64,000 nucleotides of DNA from Micromonospora phaseoli (GTDB lineage: Bacteria > Actinomycetota > Actinomycetes > Mycobacteriales > Micromonosporaceae). A program made the translations under genes and the position numbers. The DNA lies in contig NZ_FNYV01000002.1 in assembly GCF_900109115.1 (NCBI RefSeq), forward strand, positions 248,001-312,000. Reading direction: 5' to 3'. Every line of letters starts with the position of its first letter. Position 1 is the first letter of the stretch. The notes below the pieces were generated by a model that worked only from the letters and a program-made list of their open reading frames with translations, did not search any database and had not been told where the DNA came from. Positions 1 to 7,684 of this stretch are shown here, one piece after another.

Positions 1-209
1 CAGTACGCGAGGTGGTCGCCGCCGGATCCGCCGTGCTCCTCGGCGATGGTGAGGCCCAGGAAGCCGACCTCGCCGAGCTTGCCGACGATGGCGGGGTCGA
101 CCGCCTCGCGTCGGTCCCAGTCGGCCGCGTACGGCGTCACCTCGCGGTTGACGAAGTCGGCGGCGAGGCGACGGACCGCAGCCTGCTCGGCGGAGAGGTG
201 AAGGTCCAT
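1..209 (-). CDS. Acyl-CoA dehydrogenase, N-terminal part (cut by window edge)
   Basis: The first 69 codons read on the minus strand from an ATG at 207-209. They match the helical N-terminal domain of acyl-CoA dehydrogenases: an opening MDLHLSAEQAAVRRLAADFV, then VGKLGEVGFLGLTIAEEHGG close to the window edge. Family role: FAD-dependent alpha,beta-dehydrogenation of acyl-CoA thioesters. The catalytic glutamate and C-terminal domain lie outside the window. The start is 8 bp from a 19-bp palindrome also found before the aldehyde dehydrogenase gene, so it probably shares the TetR regulator with that operon (inference). Confidence 0.85.
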   Translation of the reverse strand, partial: MDLHLSAEQAAVRRLAADFVNREVTPYAADWDRREAVDPAIVGKLGEVGFLGLTIAEEHGGSGGDHLAY

Positions 210-216
210 GACCGCT

Positions 217-235
217 AAACTAGCGGTGCAAGTTT
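217..235. promoter_or_regulatory. Palindromic operator, copy 1 (TetR site)
   Basis: The 19-bp sequence AAACTAGCGGTGCAAGTTT lies between the divergent acyl-CoA dehydrogenase and TetR genes. It is an imperfect palindrome (AAACTWGC, 3-bp spacer, GCWAGTTT). Its exact reverse complement recurs at 994-1012, on the other side of the TetR gene. Two identical sites bracketing one TetR gene strongly suggest its operators. Confidence 0.8.
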
Positions 236-322
236 TATGCTGTCCAGACCCCGGTGTGGCAAAGTTCCGGGCGAGACACCAACACCGGGTCCCCACCGGA
301 CGCCACCCACAGGAGGAAGCCC

Positions 323-988
323 ATGCCCCGGCCGCGACAGGCGCTGCTCAGCCGGGAGCGGATCGTCGAGGCCGCCGCCGCGCTGATCGACAGCGAAGGG
401 CTGGAAGGTTTCTCCACCCGCCGGCTCGCCGCCACGCTCGGGGTACGCGGGCCGTCGCTGTACAACCACTTCGGCACCAAGGACGCGATCCTCGACGCGG
501 TGGCCGACAGCATCACCAGCCAGGTCGACGTCTCCTACTTCGACGAGGTCGACTGGCGCGAGGCGCTGCACCGGTGGGGGCACTCCTACCGGGCGGCCCT
601 CGCGGCACACCCGAACATCGTGCCGCATCTCGCCCAGGGCCCCGGACGACGCCCGGCCGCGCTGGCCATGGCCGACGCCGTCTACGGCGGGCTGGTCAGG
701 GCGGGCTGGCCACCGGCCCGGGCGACCCACATCGGCGCGCTGATGCGCTACTTCGTGACGGGCTCGGCGCTGGGGTCGTTCGCCCGGGGCTTCGTCGAGG
801 ACCCTGGCCTCTACGCCGACCAGTACCCGCACCTGAGCCAGGCCCACCGCCTCGCCGAACACCAGCAACGCGTCGACGAGGGCGCGTTCACGCTGGGCCT
901 GGAGGCGCTGATCGACGGGTTGTCGCGCACCTACGAACGCGCGATCGGCCCACTGCCGCCCCTCCCGCAGACGGGCCAGGCGTACTAG
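323..988 (+). CDS. TetR family transcriptional regulator
   Basis: 221 aa. The ATG at 323 follows a strong AGGAGGAAG ribosome site at 311-319; a longer reading from 254 has none. Residues 1-60 form the TetR DNA-binding domain: RERIVEAAAALIDSEGLEGF, then the recognition helix region LGVRGPSLYNHFGTKDAIL. The C-terminal half (from about residue 75) is the ligand and dimer domain of the TetR_C family with a conserved RAALAAHPNI-type stretch. It sits between divergent acyl-CoA and aldehyde dehydrogenase genes, with an identical palindrome on each side. Likely role: repressor of both flanking transcription units, relieved by an aldehyde or acyl-CoA ligand (inference). Confidence 0.85.
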   Translation: MPRPRQALLSRERIVEAAAALIDSEGLEGFSTRRLAATLGVRGPSLYNHFGTKDAILDAVADSITSQVDVSYFDEVDWREALHRWGHSYRAALAAHPNIVPHLAQGPGRRPAALAMADAVYGGLVRAGWPPARATHIGALMRYFVTGSALGSFARGFVEDPGLYADQYPHLSQAHRLAEHQQRVDEGAFTLGLEALIDGLSRTYERAIGPLPPLPQTGQAY

Positions 989-993
989 AGTCC

Positions 994-1012
994 AAACTTG
1001 CACCGCTAGTTT
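994..1012. promoter_or_regulatory. Palindromic operator, copy 2 (TetR site)
   Basis: AAACTTGCACCGCTAGTTT is the exact reverse complement of the 217-235 site. It lies 20 bp before the aldehyde dehydrogenase start and 6 bp after the TetR stop, so it is placed to block the dehydrogenase promoter. The GAGGTGAGG ribosome site follows at about 1018-1026. Confidence 0.8.
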
Positions 1013-1031
1013 TAGGCGAGGTGAGGGGCGT

Positions 1032-2450
1032 ATGGAGTTCGCAAAGACCGACTTCTACCTCGACGGGCGATGGGTCGCCGCCGGCGGCGGGTCGCCCCTG
1101 CCGGTGCACAACCCGACGACCGAGGAGGTCGTCGCGACGGTGCCCGCCGGCACCGCCGAGGACGTCGACCGCGCCGTGGTGGCCGCCCGCACCGCGTTCG
1201 AGAGCTGGGCGGCGACCGACCCGGCCGACCGGGCCGCCCACCTCGACCGGCTGCACGCCGCACTGACCGCCCGCGCCTACGACATCGCCCGCACCATCGT
1301 GCTGGAGCTCGGCACCCCGCTGAAGGTCGCCACCCGGATCCAGACCGGCCTACCGCTGACCGTGCTGCGCAGCTACGTCGACCTGGCCGCCCGGCCGCCG
1401 GCGCCGCAGACCGTGGGCAACTCCCTGGTGGTACGCGAACCCGTCGGCGTCGTCGGCGCGATCACCCCGTGGAACTACCCGCTGCACCAGGTCATGGCCA
1501 AGGTCGCCGCCGCCCTCGCCGCCGGCTGCACCGTCGTGCTGAAGCCCAGCGAGCTGACCCCGCTGACCGCGTACCTGCTCCTCGACGCCGTGCACGAGGC
1601 CGGCCTGCCGCCGGGCGTGGTCAACCTCGTCACCGGCACCGGTCCGGTGGTCGGCGAGGCGATCGCCAGCCACCCCGACGTGGACCTGGTCTCGTTCACC
1701 GGGTCGACCGCCACCGGACGACGGATCGCGCACCTGGCCGCCGACCGCGTCGCCCGGGTCTCCCTCGAACTGGGCGGCAAGTCGGCCAACGTGATCCTCG
1801 ACGACGCCGACCTGGCCACCGCGGTCAAGGTGGGCGTCGGCAACGCCTTCCTCAACTCCGGGCAGACCTGCACCGCGTGGACCCGGATGCTGGTGCACCG
1901 CTCCCGCTACGACGAGGCCCTCGACCTGCTCGCCAAGGCCACCGAGGGCTACCGGCTCGGCGATCCGCTCGACCCCGGAACTCGCCTCGGACCGCTGGTC
2001 TCCGCGTCTCAGCGGGACCGGGTACGCGACCACATCACCCGAGGGCTCGCCGACGGCAGCCGGCTGGTCGCCGGCGGACCCGACGCCCCGGTACCGCAGC
2101 AGGGCTGGTTCGTCGCCCCGACGGTGATCGCCGACGTCGACCCGGACAGCGCGCTGGCCCAGGAGGAGGTCTTCGGGCCGGTCCTCGCGGTCATCCCGGT
2201 GGACGACGACGACCACGCGGTGGCGGTGGCGAACAACTCCCGCTACGGTCTGGCCGGCGCGGTCTTCTCCGGCGACGAGGAACGGGCGTTGCGGGTCGCC
2301 CGACGGCTGCGCACCGGCGCCGTCGACATCAACGGCGCTCAGTTCAACCCGATGGCCCCGTTCGGCGGCTACAAGCAGTCCGGCCTCGGACGCGAGTTGG
2401 GCATGCACGGCCTGGAGGAGTTCTGCGAAGTGAAGGCGATCCAGCGGTGA
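1032..2450 (+). CDS. NAD(P)-dependent aldehyde dehydrogenase
   Basis: 472 aa, full length for the ALDH superfamily. It oxidises aldehydes to acids in the cytoplasm. Visible motifs: ITPWNYPLHQ (active-site Asn about 148), FTGSTATGR for the cofactor, general-base Glu in LELGGKS (about E246) and nucleophile Cys in NSGQTC (about C280). The C-terminal signature MAPFGGYKQSGLGRELG is present. The ATG follows a GAGGTGAGG ribosome site. Its TGA overlaps the GTG of the alcohol dehydrogenase gene, so the two are co-translated, which suggests sequential alcohol to aldehyde to acid oxidation. Substrate unknown; the nearby acyl-CoA dehydrogenase suggests an aliphatic or aryl-aliphatic compound. Confidence 0.92.
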   Translation: MEFAKTDFYLDGRWVAAGGGSPLPVHNPTTEEVVATVPAGTAEDVDRAVVAARTAFESWAATDPADRAAHLDRLHAALTARAYDIARTIVLELGTPLKVATRIQTGLPLTVLRSYVDLAARPPAPQTVGNSLVVREPVGVVGAITPWNYPLHQVMAKVAAALAAGCTVVLKPSELTPLTAYLLLDAVHEAGLPPGVVNLVTGTGPVVGEAIASHPDVDLVSFTGSTATGRRIAHLAADRVARVSLELGGKSANVILDDADLATAVKVGVGNAFLNSGQTCTAWTRMLVHRSRYDEALDLLAKATEGYRLGDPLDPGTRLGPLVSASQRDRVRDHITRGLADGSRLVAGGPDAPVPQQGWFVAPTVIADVDPDSALAQEEVFGPVLAVIPVDDDDHAVAVANNSRYGLAGAVFSGDEERALRVARRLRTGAVDINGAQFNPMAPFGGYKQSGLGRELGMHGLEEFCEVKAIQR

Positions 2451-3523
2451 GGGGCCTGGTCGCCCGGGCCGCCGGGACACCGCCCCAGGTCGAGCAGATC
2501 GACCTGCCCGCCACCGGCCCCGGGCAGGTACGGGTGCAGATCCGCGCGGCGGGCGTCTGCCACTCCGACCTGTCCATGGTGGACGGTACCCTCACCGCGC
2601 CGTACCCGCTGCTGCTCGGCCACGAGGCCGCCGGCGTGGTCACCGAGGTCGGCGACGGCGTCGACCGGGTCACCACCGGCGACCACGTGGTGCTGAACTG
2701 GGCGCCCGCCTGCCGCACCTGCTGGTACTGCACGCACGGCGAACCCTGGCTGTGCGAGCGCGGCGGCGCACCCGCCGCCGCCCGTGGGCACACCGCCGAC
2801 GGCGAGCCACTGCACGTCACCCTCGGCCTCGGGGCCCTCGCCGAGCAGGTGGTGGTGCCGCAGGAGGCCGTGGTGGGCGTACCGGCCGAACTGGCCTTCC
2901 CCGACGCGGCGCTGCTGGGCTGCGCCGTGCTCACCGGCGTCGGCGCGATCCGCCGTACCGCCGGGGTCCGTCCCGGCGACTCGGTCGCCGTCATCGGCAT
3001 CGGCGGCGTCGGCCTGTCGGCGGTGGCCGCCGCCCGCGCGGCCGGCGCCAGCACCGTCATCGCCGTCGACGTCTCACCCGCCAAGGCCGACCTGGCCGCC
3101 GCCGCAGGCGCCACCGACTTCCTGCTCGCCGACGAGACCCTCAACCGGTCGGTCCGCACCCTGACCGGCAAGCGCGGCGTCGACCACGCGATCGAGTGCG
3201 TCGGCCGGGCCGCCACCATCCGCACCGCCTGGCGGACCGCCCGGCGCGGCGGGCAGGTCATCGTGGTCGGCATGGGCGGCCGGGACGACATCGTCGGCCT
3301 CAGCGCCCTGGACATCTTCCACTCGGCGCGCACGCTGCGCTCCTCGGTCTACGGCTCCTCCGACCCGGACCGGGACGTGCCGGAGCTGGCCCGCGCGGTG
3401 CTGGACGGCACACTCGACCTCGGTTTCCTGGTCACCGACCGGGCCACCCTGGACGAGGCACCGGAGGCCCTCGCCCGGATGGCCCGGGGCGAGGGGGCCC
3501 GCACGGTGGTCCTGTTCGACTGA
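2447..3523 (+). CDS. Zinc-dependent medium-chain alcohol dehydrogenase
   Basis: 358 aa starting at GTG 2447, which overlaps the preceding stop by 4 bp. The MDR family is recognised by the catalytic-Zn Cys in AAGVCHSDLS, the GHEAAGVVTEVGDGV motif, and the structural-Zn cysteine cluster in PACRTCWYCTHGEPWLC. The Rossmann motif GIGGVGLSAV follows. The protein should interconvert an alcohol and an aldehyde with a nicotinamide cofactor. It belongs to the class that includes mycothiol-dependent and aryl-alcohol dehydrogenases; the sequence does not decide which. Coupling to the aldehyde dehydrogenase argues for a two-step oxidation module under the flanking TetR. Confidence 0.92.
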   Translation: MRGLVARAAGTPPQVEQIDLPATGPGQVRVQIRAAGVCHSDLSMVDGTLTAPYPLLLGHEAAGVVTEVGDGVDRVTTGDHVVLNWAPACRTCWYCTHGEPWLCERGGAPAAARGHTADGEPLHVTLGLGALAEQVVVPQEAVVGVPAELAFPDAALLGCAVLTGVGAIRRTAGVRPGDSVAVIGIGGVGLSAVAAARAAGASTVIAVDVSPAKADLAAAAGATDFLLADETLNRSVRTLTGKRGVDHAIECVGRAATIRTAWRTARRGGQVIVVGMGGRDDIVGLSALDIFHSARTLRSSVYGSSDPDRDVPELARAVLDGTLDLGFLVTDRATLDEAPEALARMARGEGARTVVLFD

Positions 3524-3643
3524 CCCGCCCCGCCGGCCGGCGGCATCCCGCTCCGCAGCATTGCGCTCGACGAGCAGGTGTGGCGACGGCTCACGGGCTG
3601 CCGCACCCACGACCGCGCAACGCGACTGACCCGTTCGTTCGGT

Positions 3644-4108
3644 TCAGATCCATGGCGAGTATCCGAGGTAAACCGCGTTACCGTCCCCTTCCGCCTGCAC
3701 CGACCTGTAATCAATGGTCCTCCCGAAACACACCGTCCACCCGTTCGCCCCGATCCCCGATGACTGACAGGCCCAAGCGCCGAACGTTTGGGTGTACTCG
3801 CGCAGGCGCACGAATGCGGTGGTACTGAAGGAGCTGGATCTATTGTTACGCACAATCACCGCCCCTTGCATCGCTGCCCCGCTTGCCGACCTGATTGCGC
3901 ACACCTGTGCAAGAACATTGGTGGCAACCGTCTCGGTGGCGCCGCAACGCCAGGTGCTCGAGCTGGACGTGATCGGGTTCTTGTTGCCGTAAGCAACCCA
4001 GGTGCCGTTATCGATCGCAGCTGCGGCGGGGCTCGCGGTCGCCAGGATCAGCCCTGTCAGGGCAGTTGTAACGGCTGTCAACCCTGCCACTAACCGTGCA
4101 ACTCGCAT
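3644..4108 (-). CDS. Small secreted hypothetical protein
   Basis: 154 aa with a clear Sec signal peptide: MRVARLVAGL, a hydrophobic core, and an ASPAAAA cleavage region near residue 31. The mature part is about 123 aa, rich in Ser, Thr and Gly, with four Cys (near WRCGA, QVCAI, WACQSS and TVCFG) that could form two disulfides. I recognise no catalytic motif. It stands alone between the dehydrogenase operon and a transposase remnant, with no operon partner. It could be a small extracellular protein of the beta-sandwich type seen in actinomycetes, but I do not assign a function. Confidence 0.75.
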   Translation of the reverse strand: MRVARLVAGLTAVTTALTGLILATASPAAAAIDNGTWVAYGNKNPITSSSSTWRCGATETVATNVLAQVCAIRSASGAAMQGAVIVRNNRSSSFSTTAFVRLREYTQTFGAWACQSSGIGANGWTVCFGRTIDYRSVQAEGDGNAVYLGYSPWI

Positions 4109-4659
4109 GTCGATCCCTTCCAGATCCGGTGACGGCGAACCCGAATCCTAGCGAAGCTCATGGATTCGCGAAAGCTCCTCCGGTATTGACTTCCGATCAT
4201 CCTGTCCTGGATGGCAATGCCCGTCCCACCCGCAGTGGTCATCAGCGCCGCAGTCCGGTTCCTTATGTGGATGACAGTCGATTGATTAAGCTTGGTCGGG
4301 CTGATCGAAACTGGGAGGCTTCCTGAGCTGCGTGGACCATACGTGGCAGAATAAGAACCGCGTTTTCCCAGTTCATGGGCCAGATGTGCCAGTCGCGGCG
4401 GTTCGGCTACGTCGGGACGTCGCCCGGAGGTGGGACACTGCGCCGACCGGCATCAGGTAACCACCGTTCCGCGAAAGCGGGGAGACCTCACTCTCGCAGA
4501 ACGCGATCCTCACCGAGGATGCCTGGCGAGCAGGTCGGCGGGTACCCTAGACGACCTGCCCTGCATCCACGGCCAGCTCGGCCCCCTCACTCCTGGACCG
4601 GCACGGCCGGACGACCACCCGCTCCGCGCGCTTGCTAACGAGCTCGCTCAGGACTGAGC
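4109..4659. other. Gene-poor interval with a dispersed repeat
   Basis: I find no convincing gene here; the short readings lack ribosome sites and family resemblance. About 4332-4405 resembles 17018-17090 (shared core TGGACCATAC, then TGGCAGAAT, GAACC and a C-rich CCCAGTTCA-like end). The interval borders a decayed transposase, so it may be scar DNA from past insertions. Confidence 0.5.
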
Positions 4660-5145
4660 CTCGATCTAAGCTGGGTGTGGGCGGCGATGATCACGCCAGG
4701 TCCACCGCTGAGCGGTCTCGGTGGTGGTGGCGTCGGTGGCGGAGCACCACAGCCACACCGGTTTCGGATCGCGCTCGCCGGCAGGTGTTCGACCTGTAGC
4801 CGGATCAGGGTGCCTTGATGATCGGCAGGTCACCGTCGTGGTCGATCCAGCAGGTTCGGCGGGTCAGCCTGGGGTGCAGCCGGTCCCACGCGGTGGCCGT
4901 AGCGGTGCCGCACCGGGTGGTCTGCGTGGTGGTGACGTGGTGTGGTGCGGGCCAGGTGGCCGGGTCGTTGCAGGCGAACTCGGTGCCGTGTTTGCGGGCA
5001 CGGCCCAGGGTGCCCGGCTGTCTACGGCTTGGGAAACCGCAGGACCCGGTCGGCGCGGATCCGGCCGACCAGGAGCACGGGCAGGTCGGACAGTACCCAG
5101 GCCAGCCGCGCGGTGTCGTAGCCGGGATCAGCGCACGCACGACAC
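4660..5145 (-). pseudogene. IS701-type (DDE) transposase remnant, frameshifted
   Basis: Minus-strand peptide fragments read as an internal piece of the IS701-like transposases common in actinomycetes. From high to low coordinate: LGRARKHGTEF, CNDPATWPAPHHV, TTRCGTATATAWDRLHPRLT, DHDGDLPII; then, only after frame changes, GTLIRLQVEHLP, RDPKPVWLWCSATDATTTET, QRWTW and AAHTQLR. At least two frameshifts and a stop after DLPIIKAP (4805) break it, and neither end of the gene is present. It carries the segment just upstream of the transposase C-terminus found at 13.7-14.05 kb, so both may derive from related elements. Confidence 0.8.
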
Positions 5146-5316
5146 CATCGACGCCGTCCGCGAGTCGGTACCCGCGGTGCCGCCGGGAAATCGGACGTCG
5201 GTACCGGCGCTCCCGGATGGCGCTCCGGAGAGGTAGTACCGTGGCACCACCTCCCTTCCGAGGATGACGACCGCAGTACGACGAAACAGGACGGAATCGG
5301 GCCTAGCTTTCAGGCT

Positions 5317-6525
5317 ATGACGAAACTTGACAGTCCACTGCGGAGGTTCGGGGCGGCCACCATGGCGCTGGCGACGGCGTTCGCTGCCGTCGCCGCCTGC
5401 GGGTCGGACGCCGACAACAGTGCGGCGCCCGGCGCGGCCGGCTCGCACAGCGCGCACGAGGGCGGGTCGTCGGCTCCACCGCAGCCGCTGCGCGCCGGCG
5501 AGCGGTTCGTCGACCTGAAGATGGCCGAGGCATACACGCCCGCGCCGCCGGGGGGCGGCACGGACGAGTACCGGTGCCAGATGATCGATCCGGGCCTGAC
5601 CAAGGCGGCGTTCCTGACCGGGACCCAGTTCACGCCGGAGAACGTCGCCATCGCGCACCACGCCATCGTGTACGCGGTGCCGCCGGGCGGCGCTGCCGCG
5701 GTGCGCGAGCACGACGCGAAGACCCCTGGTCTCGGCTGGCAGTGTTTCGGCGGGACCGGCGTCGCCGGCGCCGAGGTCGAAGAGGGGGACGCGGCGTGGG
5801 TGGACACCTGGGCGCCGGGCGCCACGGAGACGCTGCTCGACCAGGACGCCGGCCACAAGCTGGAGCCGGGCAGCCTGGTCGTCCTCCAGATCCACTACAA
5901 CCTGCTCGCGACCGACGGCAAGCCGACCGGGTCGGACCGCTCGGCGGTGCGGCTGCGGCTGACGGACGGCACGCCGCAGACCCGGGAACTCGAGACGTGG
6001 TCGCTCGACGCGCCGACCGACCTGCCCTGCGCCGTCGACGAGTCGGGGCCGCTGTGTGACCGGGCGGCCTCGATCGCGGACGTGACGAAGCGGTTCGGGG
6101 CGGACGTCGGCGAAATGGCGGACCGTCAGGTGGAGGAATGCAACCAGGGCGGCGTGCCGAAGCCCGGTAGCACCCAAACCTGCGATCACAAGGTGGAGGA
6201 GCCGATGACGCTGTTCGCCGGTTTCGGCCACATGCACATGCTCGGGCGCGCCATGAAGGTCGAACTCAACCCGGGCACGCCAAACGCCAAAGTCGTGCTG
6301 GACGTGCCGCAGTTCGACTTCGACAACCAGCGGCTGATGAAGCTGCCGTCGCCGGTGGAGATCGGTCCGGGGGACACGCTGCGGGTGACGTGTACGCACG
6401 ACGCGGGGCTGCGCAAACGAGTGCCGCAGCTGAAGAAGCTGCCGCCGCGCTACGTGGTGTGGGGCGACGGCACCAGCGACGAGATGTGCATTGGCATCAT
6501 GACGGTCTCCCCCCGCAAGTCCTGA
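5317..6525 (+). CDS. Copper type II ascorbate-dependent monooxygenase-like lipoprotein
   Basis: 402 aa. The N-terminus ends in a lipobox (FAAVAACG, Cys28), followed by a Ser/Ala/Gly-rich tether, so it should be an anchored exported protein. The body has the two-copper layout of the PHM/dopamine beta-hydroxylase fold: His pair in IAHHAIVY (H114/H115), a further His in LQIHYN (H193), then GHMHMLG (H305/H307) with a likely Met ligand in SDEMCIG (M390). Paired cysteines such as YRCQM and GWQCF fit the disulfide-rich domains. Predicted reaction: hydroxylation of an unknown substrate at the cell surface using reduced copper and oxygen. It stands alone; bacterial members are little characterised. 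Possible terminator hairpin downstream. Confidence 0.8.
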   Translation: MTKLDSPLRRFGAATMALATAFAAVAACGSDADNSAAPGAAGSHSAHEGGSSAPPQPLRAGERFVDLKMAEAYTPAPPGGGTDEYRCQMIDPGLTKAAFLTGTQFTPENVAIAHHAIVYAVPPGGAAAVREHDAKTPGLGWQCFGGTGVAGAEVEEGDAAWVDTWAPGATETLLDQDAGHKLEPGSLVVLQIHYNLLATDGKPTGSDRSAVRLRLTDGTPQTRELETWSLDAPTDLPCAVDESGPLCDRAASIADVTKRFGADVGEMADRQVEECNQGGVPKPGSTQTCDHKVEEPMTLFAGFGHMHMLGRAMKVELNPGTPNAKVVLDVPQFDFDNQRLMKLPSPVEIGPGDTLRVTCTHDAGLRKRVPQLKKLPPRYVVWGDGTSDEMCIGIMTVSPRKS

Positions 6526-6536
6526 CGAAGCGTCGA

Positions 6537-6594
6537 ACGTGTGTGAGCTCACTGAGGTCAACAAGTCGAGAAACAGCTCTGAGCTCACACACGT
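6537..6594. terminator. Long inverted repeat after the copper monooxygenase gene
   Basis: Perfect 15-bp arms ACGTGTGTGAGCTCA (6537-6551) and TGAGCTCACACACGT (6580-6594) enclose a 28-nt loop, 11 bp after the stop codon. Likely a terminator or mRNA-end structure. The arms are less GC-rich than usual for this genome and lack a T-tract, so an element end is possible. A partial echo, GAACTCACAC, follows at about 6602. Confidence 0.55.
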
Positions 6595-6763
6595 CCGCGC
6601 TGAACTCACACCCGTACGGCGTCGTGGCGGTCGGACGGGTGGTGACGTGGGCGGCTGCACGCGGACCCGGCAGCGGAGCGGTCGATCACGCGGAGCGGAT
6701 CGGCCCGGAGCGGTGCGGCTGGGAACCACGGTCGCGCCCCCGACGGACGCGCGAGATGAAGCG

Positions 6764-7429
6764 CTAAATCGGCCGGGTGAGCCTCAGGTTGTAGGCGAGG
6801 ATGACGGCCTGGATCCGGTCCCGTGCGCCGATCTTGGCGAGGACCCGCCCGACGTGGGTCTTCACCGTCGACTCCGACAGCGTGAACCGTTGCGCGATCT
6901 CGCCGTTGGTGAGGCCGTGGCCGATGGCGACGAGGACCTCGCGCTCGCGGTCGGTCAGGAAGTCCAGCCGGGGATCCTCCCGCACGGGCCCGCATAGGTC
7001 ATCCTCGAGCCGGTCGGCGAACGCGTCGAGCAGCCGCCGAGTCAGCGCCGGCGCGATCACCGCGTCCCCGGCGGCGACGGCCCGGATGCCGGCGAGCAGC
7101 TCCTCCGGGCGGGTGTCCTTGAGCAGGAAACCGCTCGCCCCGGCCCGCAGCGCGGCGAGCGCGTACCGGTCCACGTCGAACGTCGTCAGCACCAGGATCC
7201 GCGAACGCCCACCGGCGGCGACGATGCGCCGGGTGGCCTCGATCCCGTCGACGCCCGGCATGCGGATGTTCATCAGCACCACGTCGGGATGCAGCTCGGT
7301 GATCCGCCGAACGGCCTCGGTGCCGTTCTCGGCCTCGCCGACGATCTCGGTGTCGGGGGTGCTCTCCAGCAGCATGCGAAACCCGAAGCGCTGCAGCGGC
7401 TGGGCGTCCACCACGAGCACAGTGATCAT
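6764..7429 (-). CDS. NarL/LuxR-type response regulator lacking the phospho-acceptor Asp
   Basis: 221 aa, ATG at 7429 overlapping the end of a histidine kinase gene remnant by 4 bp (ATGA). Receiver domain 1-120, LuxR HTH 150-215 (LTDREREVLVAIGHGLTNGE, then STVKTHVGRVLAKI). The phosphorylation site is changed: DVVLMNIRMPG has Asn54 where Asp is expected (codon AAC), and the acidic pair reads VVDAQ instead of DD. The switch Thr (LVLTTFD) and Lys (LLKDTRP) remain. It may act without phosphorylation or be drifting after loss of its kinase. Family logic and position suggest it once controlled the adjacent LolD/FtsX-type exporter operon, encoded further right on the same strand. Confidence 0.88.
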   Translation of the reverse strand: MITVLVVDAQPLQRFGFRMLLESTPDTEIVGEAENGTEAVRRITELHPDVVLMNIRMPGVDGIEATRRIVAAGGRSRILVLTTFDVDRYALAALRAGASGFLLKDTRPEELLAGIRAVAAGDAVIAPALTRRLLDAFADRLEDDLCGPVREDPRLDFLTDREREVLVAIGHGLTNGEIAQRFTLSESTVKTHVGRVLAKIGARDRIQAVILAYNLRLTRPI

Positions 7430-7560
7430 GAATGGCTGCCTTTCAGGGTCGCGTGGACGGTCCAGCCGCCGTCCGGTGTGGGGCCGGCGCTGACCGTGCC
7501 GCCGTAGAGCACGGCGCGTTCGGCCATGCCGGCGAGGCCGAGACCCGCGTCGCCCGGCGA
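7426..7560 (-). pseudogene. Histidine kinase, C-terminal remnant
   Basis: The last 44 codons of a NarX-type histidine kinase survive: AGLGLAGMAERAVLYGG is the G2 ATP-binding region, then GPTPDGGWTVHATLKGSHS and a stop overlapping the regulator's ATG. Homology stops near 7560, next to a 34-bp repeat (7567-7600) that also marks another broken gene at 13.5 kb. The DHp domain and most of the ATPase domain are missing. A probable N-terminal piece of the same kinase lies at about 9.04-9.36 kb, in the order expected for ATPase-permease-kinase-regulator operons. Confidence 0.8.
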
Positions 7561-7566
7561 TGCCTA

Positions 7567-7600
7567 CTTCATACCGAGCGAACCTGAGACGACTGTTAAA
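7567..7600. repeat. 34-bp breakpoint repeat, copy 1
   Basis: Begins CTTCATACCGAGCGAACC and ends GTTAAA. It matches 13492-13525 at 33 of 34 positions. Each copy abuts a truncated gene (histidine kinase here, FAD monooxygenase there), so it looks like an insertion-element end or recombination scar. Confidence 0.75.
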
Positions 7601-7684
7601 CGGCGCTCCTGCGCCATCGGGACTTGGTGCCGTCATGACCCGCCGTGTCCGCCCAACCTCGCCCCGCCCATACCCTGGAGGACC

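Noticed and set aside
1070-2446. Extended N-terminus of the alcohol dehydrogenase reading
   Set aside because: The extension is an Arg/Gly/Pro-rich frame antisense in character to the aldehyde dehydrogenase codons. MDR homology begins only at GTG 2447.
4375-4657. 75- and 87-codon readings before the IS remnant
   Set aside because: Two overlapping frames with no family resemblance or ribosome sites, in a repeat-bearing gene-poor interval.
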